Of a DNA stretch of 64,000 nucleotides, positions 34,610-46,000 are shown piece after piece. Origin of the DNA: Exophiala sp. HKRS030 (lineage: Eukaryota; Ascomycota; Eurotiomycetes; Chaetothyriales; Herpotrichiellaceae); assembly GCA_023897205.1 (NCBI GenBank), contig JAHWDD010000004.1:4464001-4528000 (forward strand). The letters run 5' to 3'. The notes beneath the pieces are model-generated. The model saw only the letters and a program-made list of their open reading frames with translations. It was not told where the DNA came from and made no database searches. Position 1 is the stretch's first letter, and every line of letters starts with the position of its first letter. Made by a program: the position numbers and the translations under genes.

Positions 34610-36381
34610 CGTTGTTGTTTCTTGTGTCCATGGGAGTAGTTAACTCTTTGTACATGGGGATACATGTATTTTTTTTCGCCCGCCCCTTTGGGGTCTGTTC
34701 CATTCAGGTTCGACATATGATTCTGAAACACACCTTTTTCTTTGTATTCCTCAACAATCTTGTCGAAACTTCACCCGTACAAACTGACCGTTACGGGTCG
34801 ATGCGTTATACTTTTCAAACAAGAGTACGGACACTGTCTCGATTGAAACATGCTTTGAAATAATGATACGATCAAGTACTTTGTTTCATTTTTCTTCTGT
34901 TTCTCTTCTCTTTCTTTTTTTGGTCCCTGGATCCGGTTTCGCACAGACTTTTTGGAAGGAGGCCAGACTTTACTGTGTTGTGCTGTGCCGTGATGCGTAA
35001 AGTCAACTCCCTACATAGGTACTTGGCTACAGGTTGACATGAATCTAGACCGTTGTTTTGTCATGACAGTAATCTCTGTTGGCGAACTGAGATTTTGAAT
35101 CTTGAATCTTGAATTGTATATTTTTCCCGGTTGACGGGGAAATCATCACCATTCACTCACTGTATGTAGAAGAACCACTTTTCTCCTTGACCTCAGAGTG
35201 GTTGTTTAGCAGTCTTTTTAAACAGGCCCGAAGCTCTGACCAATTTAGTCATTTTTTCCTTTCTCTCTTTTCTTTTCTCCTTCCTTTTTCGCAACTCGTC
35301 CCCATGGTGCGTGCGGTACACGTGTCGAGTATTGTACAATAGGTGTTTTACCTAGTTCATGTCAATGTTGTGTGCACGATCCCTCAATTGTCTGGTACAC
35401 GGACCCCCCGCGTAACTCGGTATTGCACCTACATTGTAATGACGCGTCGTAAAAGGAACATTAACCTAATACTTCCCGTACGCAATGATCAAGTCGTGAT
35501 GAGAAAAAAAAAAAGTCTTGGATGACAACAACAACAACAATAAACAAACCAAGTTCATGTACCATGTACTACTGTACGGAGTACTTTGTTAATCAATCAT
35601 CACCAAGTAAGAACCGTACTGTAAACAATGGGACATTATTGTCGAACGTGCCAACGATCCTTCTTGGCCTTTTTTTTTTTGCTTTGCTTTTTGGCACAGA
35701 CAAGTCCAAGAACAATCTTGTCGGACACGTCGTCCCAAGACCTTTGTAATATTCCGGGAGTAAACACTGATTTTGACGTTTGGTGAGGTCTGGTAACGCG
35801 GTTCATTCTCCTCCTACCAATGTTGAGAAACCACAGTACTTTCCGCTAGTACCGATTACAATTGATAGACGGTCAAGAACCAAATGAATCATGTCAAAAA
35901 TGATACGTATTAGGAATCTCAAAAGCTATGAATGACATAGTGATAGGTAACAATGATTGTTGAGGTGGTCGAATGCTGTGTCTCTCAATGATGCCTCTTG
36001 AGAGAACAAGCAAAAGACATGTAGGGAAAAAGCAATCACAAACAATAAACAGTCATCCATAATATCACAGCACTCCCGCTCGCCAGTCCGAATTCCAATC
36101 CAGATAAATTCATCCCATGCAACGCCTGCCTTTGAAAAACAAGGCTTTCCAATTGACAATCTGGAAAATTTCCCAGTCCCAAAAACGCTTCTGAAAATGC
36201 CATGTACGACAAACAGTGGCGAAGAACGCTAGCAAAGGTCCCTTGAGTATATACCATGTTTTTGTTCCGAGCAATCAGATCAAAGGAAGTCGTGAAAAAC
36301 CCGAGTCTATATCCATACACAATTCCAATCGCCCATCCCTTCTATCAGCTATCACGTGGCGTATACACGATCCGTATCCCT
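34610..36381. other. convergent intergenic region, 1.8 kb, no gene seen
   Basis: This is the shared 3' region of the regulator and the PKS gene. It is T-rich on the plus strand, with several homopolymer runs and no protein-like frame. One TACGGAGTA copy is at 35575-35583. Confidence 0.55.
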
Positions 36382-39300
36382 TCAGATGAGAGATTCACGG
36401 ATGAATTGACCAACACCTTTGGCCTAACAAATATATTAGTATTCGATCAAAAAGATTAGACGGGATCATCAACTTACCACTGGTGGTTTCATCATGGTGA
36501 AATGGTTGCCATTGACGGTGACCATCTTGCAGACTTCGGCGCCCAAGAGCTTGTCCCATCCGTTGGGTCCAAAGTCTGTTCGATTTTCCAAGAGCCATTT
36601 CATGCTCTTGGGGTCATCGGCTTGTGGCGGTGGTCTTGGGTCACCAGGCTTGCCACAGACACCATCAGTTGCCCAGATGAGCAGGGTCGGTGGTGCCTTG
36701 AAGTCACGGGTCGACTTCAATTCTGGACGGTATGCTGTCAAGGCCTTGATGCTGTACTCGAAATGAGGCAACAACCAATTAGGCGTCTTGCCAGTACCAG
36801 TTCCCAATAGACCAATCTCATCGAAGAAGTGGTGAAGACGTGCAGGAAGAGGCTCGAGTCTGATCGGGCAAGGCGAGTCGATCAGAATCAGCTTCTCAAC
36901 TTGGTAGTTCTTGTCTGGATGGGCCTTCTGGAGGTCCGCGAATTGTCGGGTGACTTCGTACGCGACGACTCCACCAGCAGACCAACCACCCAAGATATAT
37001 GGCCCAACAGGCTGTCGGCGCATCACTTCTTCCATGTAGAGCTTGGAGACGCCTTCAATGCCACATGTGTAGCTGGTAGGGTCTTTCATGAAAGGACAGT
37101 TGAGACCATAGACCGCCAAGTTCTTGCTATCGATGGCCGGGATCGAAACATAAGAAGTGGCAGATCCAGATCCATCAGGGAACAAGAAGAGGTTCTTGGT
37201 GGCTGTCTTTGGGTTGCCCTGAAGCAAGACGGAAGTCGCTGGAGGCATCTGAACGACCACCTCAACGGGGGGAGCAGCTGGAGCCACAATGATATTTTGC
37301 TTCACCTCTGGCTTAGGGGCTGGAGGAGGGGCAGCCTTCTGCTTCTCAAGGCCAAGTGCTTTTCGCAGATGGCCCAAAGATGGGTTGTCCGCCAGGATGG
37401 TTGGGTCGAGATCGATTTCATGATCCTCACGGAGCTTGCCCAACACGGTCAAAGCCATCAGAGAGTCCATACCAAGATTGCTGAGATCAGTAGTCTCAGT
37501 AATCTCAGCAAGGTCCATCTCCATTTCCTGGGCGATGACAACCCGAATAGTCTCGATCATGTCACCTCCATCGGCCGATGCAGTCGGTGCCTGAGCAACA
37601 GCCTCAACAGCGGCGGACTTGCCGTGCTCGCCTGCTTTGCTGGGGAAGTCCTCAGTGTCAGGAGTAGTGATGCCAGATTCGACGGTGTCATCATCACTCT
37701 CAGATCCCGAGTCGGTGGACTCGACAGAGCTTGCATCGCCGCCAGTGGCTGTTTCAGGTGCAGACATGCCACCGAGATGTTTGCGAAGGGCGCCAACAGA
37801 GGCATAATCCGTGAACAGAGTGCTTTCAACCTCGAGGTCGAGATCCTCACGGAATTTACCGGAGATGGTCAAAGACATCAAGCTGTCGACACCCATATCG
37901 GCCCATTGAATGTCGTCGTTAAGCTCGGATTGATCAACATCGATTTCCTTGGCAATGATGTCGAAAGCGCGGACTGCGATGCTACCTGAGGAAGCCTTGG
38001 GGGGTGCAGGAGCCTTGACCTTGGGTGCCTTCACCTTGGGTGTCTTGGCCTTGGGAGTTGGAGCGGCGGCAGGGGAAGGTGCTGCGGCGACTGGAGATGC
38101 GGCAGTCTTGGCTGCAGGAGCAGAGGAAGTAGTCTTCCCACCAGCAACAGCCTTGGGCTTGGGCATCATCACGTCCATCAATTTGCGTGGAATGCACTGG
38201 AAGCGGACAGCACCAGCAACGCCAATGACTTCCTTGTTCTCATTGAAGACATAGACATCACCGGCCCTCATCTTGCTTCCCGCGACAGGCTGCATCTTCA
38301 CGTAGGCAAAGTATTGCTTGTCGTGTTTGAGAGGCTCGATGAAGCGAAGGCTAGACCATCCGTGAGAGATGTAGCACTCTTCCATGCGGTTGACAGTGGC
38401 GTTGACGGTAAAGCCAGAAAGGTGGCAAGCGCTGTCGATGTGGTAAGGGCTGAAGTAGAAATCACCCTCGTTTGGTCCAGCTCGCAACTTGATGTTGCTG
38501 GTTGCTTCGAACTCCAGGCCATCAAAGATCACACTTTGCATGCCTTGGAAGACATCAGAGTAGTCAACCAGTGCTCCGAAGAGCTTGTAGGCCATGGGTC
38601 GGCTGACTTTGTCGGCTTCGCCATTCTCCATTTTGTGCTTCAGGAGGTCGATGCGGGACTGGATGAGGTAGGAGGTCTTGTTCCACTCTTCCTTCCATAC
38701 TGCTGCGTCCTCGAATTGAATGACACACTTGGCATGAACGACATCCTTCTTTCCGTTGTTGGTGGTAACGGCGAAGTCGGCCTTGCGGGCTTTCATGTCA
38801 ATTGACATGGTCATGCGGACAATTTGAGACTCTGGTTGGTTGATGTTCTTGAGAAGAAGAGGTGCTGGGTTGTCCATCGTACCAATGTTGATATCGACCT
38901 TCTCGCCAGGCGACAGGAGTTCGACACCATAGTTGATCAGTGTGTAAGCCATGTCTGCATAGAGCGTCGACGGGCAGAGGCCGCTGCCATTGACCAAGTG
39001 GCCAGCGACGACTGGGAACAACTTGGGGTGAGAGAAGTCAGACTCCGCAACGAGCGTGACAGTCTTGCCCTGAACTTCTTCAGAGACGATGCCCTGAACT
39101 GATGTCGAGAGATACTTTCGTGCTTTGGCAGGACCTGCCGAACTGACGGTAGCAGGTGCTGGTGCGATGGCCTTGGGGTAGTTACCCTTGTAGAGAAGCC
39201 AGTCGCCGGTGTATTGCAGCCAGTAGTTCTTCTCATCGTAGCCATAGAAAGGAACGTCATTCAAGACACGAAGAGACTGGTTTTCCTTGTGGAATCCATC

Positions 39301-42300
39301 CCAGTTGAGAGCCTTACCAGCCGTGTACAGACCAGCCATGGAAGTAGAGATGATCTTCCACGGGTCCTCATCCCGACGCATGGTGGCCAGGGTTGGGACC
39401 GACAAGCACGATTTTATCATGCTTGCGCACAGAGGATGGCCACCGACCTCGAGCCAGAGAGTGGTCTCGCTGATGGTGGCAGTAGACATTCCTGACGAGA
39501 GACCACCAACAAAGTCAACAGTCTTGCGGCAATGTCTGCTCAGGTAGAAAGCATCAAAGACACCTCCAACGCTGACAACGTCACTGAGAAGGGGCGATAT
39601 CACCGGGACGCGAGGTGCGTGGTAGGTGATTGGGGAGGCCAATTTCTCAAAGTCTGCTAGAATTGGGTCCACTTGAGAAGAGTGGAAAGCGAATGGCAAC
39701 TTTAGTTTCGTGCACTTCTGGCCAGCGTCGGCCAATTTCTGAGCAACAGCGTCAATGTCTGCCATGGTTCCAGAAAGGACAGTGTCGGAAACACCGTTAA
39801 TGCAAGCAATTTCGATCTTGCCCTGGCTGTTGGCAACAACGTCTTGGAGGCCAGCAACTGGAGATCGGACTGCCAGCATGGCGTGTGTACCGGCAGTGCA
39901 CTTCTGCTCAAGCAATTGAGCACGCTTGCCGACTAGATAGATGGTGTCGGCGACGGAAAGAACACCTGCAGCTTGAAGAGCAGCATATTCACCAAGTGAG
40001 TGGCCGATGACAACGCTAGGGGTGATTCCCCAGGTAGCCCACAGACGAGTCAGCGCCATTTGAACGCAGCACATCCCAAGCTGAACAACGGTGGGAGGAA
40101 GGTGTTGGACTTCGGTGGACCCATCAATGAGGGGCATGATGGATGGGAGACCCTGGCGGAGAGCAATCTCATTGAATTCCTCAATGTCTGCGCGGAATTG
40201 CTTGGAGGTCTCGAAAAGCTTCTGGCCCATTCCTGAATATTGCGATCCTTGTCCAGTGAAAGCCATGGCGATCTGTGGGGAGGCAAGAGGAATTGGGTTG
40301 TGAGTTTGATCAGCAATCGCTTTCAGGGACTGTTGCAATTGGCCAATCGATTGCACTGGGAAGGCGGCACGGTAGTTGTAGTGTGCTCTGCGGGCTGTCA
40401 GGGTGTAGGCCAAATCAGAAAGACCAACATTAGGATTGCTGGCAAGATAGGCATCATATCTAGCCAGTGTTTTCTTGAATGCAGCAAGCGATTTAGCAGA
40501 TACTGTGACGACATGGGTCGAGCGTGGATCTGGTGTAGGCTCCTTTGGAACTTCAGGACCATCCTGCATGAGCATAGCTGTGTTACCACCAGCAGCACTA
40601 AAGTTGTTGATAAACACAGTTCGCTTTCCTCCAGCAGGTCGAAGGAATGGTGTGGTCTGGAAAGCGATGTTCACATTTCGCTCCTTCAAGTCAGGTGCAA
40701 AATTCACGTTCATCTGCTTTTTGATACCCGTGTGGGGCGGGATTTTGCTCTTCTGGAGCATCATAAGAACCTTGATTAGTGCAGAGACACCCGAGACGGC
40801 TTCACCATGACCGATATTAGACTTGACTGCACCGACGTACAGGGGCTGGTCAGGGCGCCTGCGGTTTATGCGAGGAGCAAAGACTGAAGTGACTGACTCC
40901 ATTTCAATACCATCACCAGCTTGAGTACCCGTGCCGTGCATTTCGACGTAGTTGACATCGTTGCAAGGAACATTGCACTCTTTCAAGACCTTGTCGAACA
41001 AGAAAGACTGGTTCTCGGCACAAGGATGTGTGATGGACACGGCCTCAGCAGAGTGGTTGGTGCCAATGCCACGGACGATACCCAAAATCGGGTCCCGATC
41101 AGCCAGAGCATCGTCCAGACGCTTCATGATGACAGTAGCAACACCGTCGCCTCTGCAGTAACCATCTGCATCGTTATCCCAGGTTTTGCAAGAACCGGTT
41201 CTTGACAAGAAATGGCCTCTGCTTAGACCTGAGAAAATGTCCGAGTTCGTCAGGACATTAGCACCGCCGGTAAAAGCAGTGTCACATTCGTTTGCTCTCA
41301 GGGAGGTGATTGCAACGTTGATAGCGGCAAAACTTGAGGAGCAAGCAGTGTCAACCGAGAAACTTGGACCAGAGAACTTAAAAAAGTAGTTGATACGACC
41401 AGGACCAAAGGCACGCACACCGCCAGAGATAAAGTATGTATCGATATCCTGGGCTGCATTGACCTCACGCCAATCGTCGGAGGTCTGACCGTAAAAAGTG
41501 CCAATTCTGTCGTGCTTGGTGGAAGGGGTTCGGCCAGGAACGATACCTGCCATTTCCATTGCTTCATATCCAGTTGCGAGCATCAGTCTCTGCATGGGAT
41601 CGGTTTGAGCTGCCTCTCGGGGAGACATGTTGAAGAACCGAGCGTCAAATAGACCGGGCTTCTCAATGAAATTGCCAAATGGTGTATGAGATGTATTCTT
41701 CTTCTTCGAAGTGGGGTCTGTGTGAGAATCAACGGGAAACCGATCGGGAGGAACTGGTCGGTGAACATCCAAACCCTTCTCCATGAGTTGCCAGAAGAGC
41801 TCGTTGTCTGCAGCATCAGGGAAACGGCCAGAGTAGCCAACAATCGCAATATCAGCTTCCCGCTTTGAGTGCTGGGTACCGGCCGGAGCCACTGTGCTCC
41901 AGTGAGACTGGTCTTCAAGTGTCACTTTGGGAGTAGTCGCTTTGAGAGCCGAGACAACACTGCTGGCAAGATTGGTTGGGCCCACAGCGAAAACCTTTGC
42001 CTCTGCAGGCTTTCCAGAAGCACAGTACTTCAAGACCTTGTCCCACCTCAGTGGCTCAATCACAACCTCTTTCAGAGCATTTTGCAGAAGCTCGTATCCA
42101 TTCTGAGCTTCAACCGGTCGGCCTGTCACGCTGGAGCAGACGGGAAATCTCACGGTAGTATTGCCGAAGATGGCCTTGGTCTGTGGTCGCAGGATCTTTT
42201 CGATGTCCGACTGTGAGTGAAGGTGTGAGGCGTGGTAAGGTGCATATATTGATACGGGAGCGTTTTTGTGGGTTCTGAAGAATTCGGAGTCCTCGAAAAG

Positions 42301-43027
42301 GCTCGCCTTGGTGGAAGGAGGGCCGCTGACGGTTACCGAGGTTGCTGAAGATGCACTGATCCATAACCTACTCGTCGGTGGTGTGTTCTTCTCCTTGTGG
42401 AACGCGTCCAAAGCCGCCTGAGCAGACTTCTCATCCGCTGCAACAATGGTGGACCATGACCCCGTTTTCGAGTCGCCCTCGATCTGCTCTGCCACTCTTC
42501 CAACATGGGCACCCGCTCTGAAGGCAATTCGGACGGACTCGACGGCCAATGGGAGCAATGCTGTTAATGAATCTGCCGAGGCTACGGCTGAAGCTGCAAT
42601 TAAGCCAGTGCATAGACCGACTAGACGTGCGTCTGCATTATGAGGGATATATGAAGGTGTTCGCTCCTCAAAAGCACTGTCGAGAGAAAGTCAGCCAGTT
42701 GAGAAAGCAAAGCAGGGGAAATTTCAGGGGGGACTCGAGGGCTGCATACCCAATGAAATGCGTGAACTGTGAAATACAAACGAGAGCGCTCTCAATGGCG
42801 GCATCTTTGGCATCGCCTCTGTAATAACGATCGACTAATTCTTGGATGGTTGAGAAACTAGGAACTGCTTTTGAAGGATGGGATCGGTTCTTGTTTTCGA
42901 CTCTGACGGCTTCACCAGCTCTTTCTAGGAAGGCCTGTAGAACAACATCGTCCTTTCTAGTGAAGACCTTGGTGAAGAACGACCGACAGTCGGCCGTCTG
43001 GTCGCCGAAGACGTAGACCTCCTCCAT
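36382..43027 (-). CDS. non-reducing polyketide synthase, SAT-KS-MAT-PT-ACP-ACP-TE
   Basis: This iterative type I NR-PKS of 2,172 aa builds an aromatic polyketide from malonyl-CoA. Exons are 43027-42750, 42676-36478 and a 42-nt last exon 36423-36382 (the 13 residues after MMKPPV, ending RESLI). Domains: SAT with GLCTG, Cys115; KS with Cys538 (DTACSSS), His673 and His716; MAT Ser986 (GHSLGEY); PT His1319 (AGHLVNGSGLCPS) and Asp1507 (PYHIDSACH). ACP1 has Ser1691 (MGVDSLMSL) and ACP2 has Ser1831 (LGMDSLMAL). TE has Ser1992 (GGWSAGG) and His2151 (NGNHFTMM). All key residues are present, so it looks functional. A Lys/Ala/Pro linker with PKVKA repeats precedes ACP1, and a Ser/Asp/Glu linker joins the ACPs. 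Tandem ACP plus a Claisen-type TE matches the tetrahydroxynaphthalene/YWA1 synthase groups. The product is not certain. Confidence 0.95.
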
Positions 43028-46000
43028 GATGATGAGGAAAAGGATACGACGAACTTCGAACGAGCGTTTGCTTTAACACGGGAGAGGAAAAGGGACGGGT
43101 AGGGAATGCTCAGCTAGTTATCATATAGGAGTTGACGGGGCCCGGATTGAAAATAGATCGATGAGCTGGAGAGGTGAGTGGATGGGAGGAGGAATTGACA
43201 GCGCCCCCCCTGGCGACTCCACCGACCGCAGGGCATGCACCTGAGATCTGCGTCGCTGGAAATCAAGAGCATGGCGAAGGCGCCGGCCAGTCCAAACTTG
43301 GAGAGGAGCGAGTCGTGCGGTCATTGACCCTGCTCCACCTCGCCAATGCGCGATTGTTTCCTCTCTCTAACCTACTGTGCGCAGACCCAGCAGCTTCGGC
43401 GCCCGAATGTGCTAGGGACAGGGGGTTGCCAGATGAGACACCGCCAGTACCGCGTCGTACAGCCCATTACCTTGTAATGATACCTCAGTCTTACCACCTC
43501 TAGGCCTCCCATCCCCCCGTTGTCTACGAGTTACGGATATCCGCTCCCTGTGCTGTCATGATGCCAAAAACTCTCAGCCGCACCACATTCGATACCTGCT
43601 GTTGGCTGCTCCGTACCAGAGATACGAGGGTGTCGCAGTGACGCTGTTGGAGGAACGTTGGCACGAGCTGCCACTTTGACAATAACCTTGAAGCTAAGCA
43701 ACCACACTACTATGAAAATGCAGTGCATTGCATTGCATTCTGCTAACGACCCAAGCAGTGCCTCAGCCAGCTATCTCAGACACTGCGCTCGGTCACTGAA
43801 ACCTAGCCGAGCACTTTTGCTGGCTCTCCCACCCATTACACAACATGTTTGGGTACCTAGGTACAAAGTGACACCACCTCGTGTCTGCGACTCTGATCCT
43901 GCCCTACGTTCGCATCCTACGACAACCCACGCGAGAGCACGGAGTAATAAACAATAATTGCTACATAACTTAGTGCCTTGACCGTACGAGCACTCGCAGT
44001 GTCACAGACCCTTTTGCGAGCCCGCAGGTCGTTGCCCGGAGCAGCCCCCGGTACACAGTTTTACAGAATTGTAATGACAAACGACCCATGCGCCCAATAC
44101 ACCACAAAACACAATCCTTCGCGCCAATCAGTCGGCTGAGGCTGAAAGACAAACAGCCCTCCCTGGCGGCAAGGAGATTGGCAGTGCTTGTAAGAGGTGG
44201 CTTCAATAAAATACAAAGCTAGTTGATGCCCGCAGTACAATCCCTCCAAAAGATGACTGCATGGCGCTGAACATTATTATTTTCTCTTCTGCGGGTTGTT
44301 TATCTGGTTGTCACCTGAAATCTCGGATCGATGACCAGTCTGTACAAATATTATTGTGGGCGTGGGATACGTCCATGATGGTCTGACTTTAGAGAGGGCG
44401 ATGTCATAGACACCAGCATGTCCGCAGCCCGCCCGTTCCTCCACCGTCCCAAACATCAACAACGCAGATATTACGAATACAGTACTTTGTACATACTGTA
44501 ACTCATGGTACGGAGTACGAGACGCGGACCACGGCGGCCTGATAGACAAACGGCCCTTAGTGTGGCAAATCCAGCAGGATAGGGGATTTGACTTGGTCGT
44601 CATTTGTCCATGGTATCCGTACTCCCTGAGAGGTTGTGAAAGCGAGTGCTTCCTAGACCTTGCCCGGCCATCAACCAGCGGTACCCATGCCTGGCGGACT
44701 TGGGAACGAATCAGCGACGAACAGATGAATCCGGGTGCAAGGGCAAGGGGGAAAGGGGATCTCTCGCACTGACCAGCATCGCCAGGATGGGTCAAACATG
44801 CTTCAGGTTTGTCCCATCTAACTTCCGTTTAGCGTGACACTACTTTCTCAAGCGACCAGGGATCCCGGTCGTATGTCCTATATTTGGCCTCAAGCCCTGA
44901 GTCTATGCTGCTTCCGGGTGCCTGGTTGCTCCAAGCCTCCAGCTCTCCTCTCCACTCAACCCGCAACAAAGTCACACCAGCGGTTTGGCAGAGAGTTCCA
45001 TACCGCCTTCCATCCGGCTTCATCAATGATCCATTGTTCGAATTCACTGCGACTGTGGCTCAGGTATCTTGGATTGTGGTCACGAACTATACGATTGATG
45101 TTCCGTCACAGTGGCCCGGGGGCATTGCTGACGCCTCCTGACATAATCGGTGGTATTCATGTGCGCACGACCATTTCTCGAGCAATACATTACTCACAGC
45201 ATCACGCAAATAGTATCGCAGGTTGCAATTTCCAGGCTGAGCATATCCCTTCCAAGTACTCCGTACGTCCACAATAATCAGCCCAGCATAAGGGGCTTCG
45301 ACAATTTGACTACACAATTGCATGCAGGAGGAACCTCGTCTGCGATTCAAGATTGAAGGAAACCTTCCCCTGTCGGGAGTAGTCCCTCGTGCGCCATCAC
45401 AACACTTCACCTCTATCCACACGAAATCCCCCCCATCGACATCCACATATGAACATTTGTTTCTGCCCCTTCGGCCAGTCGTAGCCGGTGAGGAAGGGGC
45501 CAGGGTCCTGACGATAGGGCAAGCTCCAAGAGCGGATCACGACTTTTCTGTTTTTTGTCCAGGTAAAGCAATTTCTTCAGCCTTAAAAACACCCGCCGGG
45601 CCCAAAGGCTGAATGTGTGGTGGAGTTTTGGTGGCAGAGAACCACCACGAGCCATCGCCAAACATCCCGAACCACCTCTACAATGCGCCTTACCCGATGA
45701 TGGCTCCAAGCCTACTCCGTAGCACGTTAGATGTAAATCCCTTGGATTTGATAACGCAAAGACCCTGTCGTATGTTTCTCGTCCGAGTCTCGCTTCTCCT
45801 ATTTTCAATGTGAAGAATTCGCCAACAGGTGAAGCGAGATGGCATGTGATCTTGGCTGCGCACCATCTTATCTGCCCGACCGTGCGGACTCTTGCACGTT
45901 CACAAGTGCGAGTAGCATGGCATTGATGGATTTGTAAGGCCTTCTCAAGAGTGGGATACCTTACTTGGAAGGTCGTGAACTTGCTGCTTGACGAGGAGCT

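Noticed and set aside
36829..37989. A 386-codon open frame on the plus strand
   Set aside because: It is antisense to the ACP-TE part of the PKS, has no family motifs and vanishes as a codon-bias shadow of the real minus-strand gene.
25652..43027. Classical DHN-melanin cluster
   Set aside because: The PKS type would fit, but no scytalone dehydratase, THN reductase or Cmr1-like regulator is present; the neighbours are a dioxygenase, an UNC93-like carrier and an amidase.
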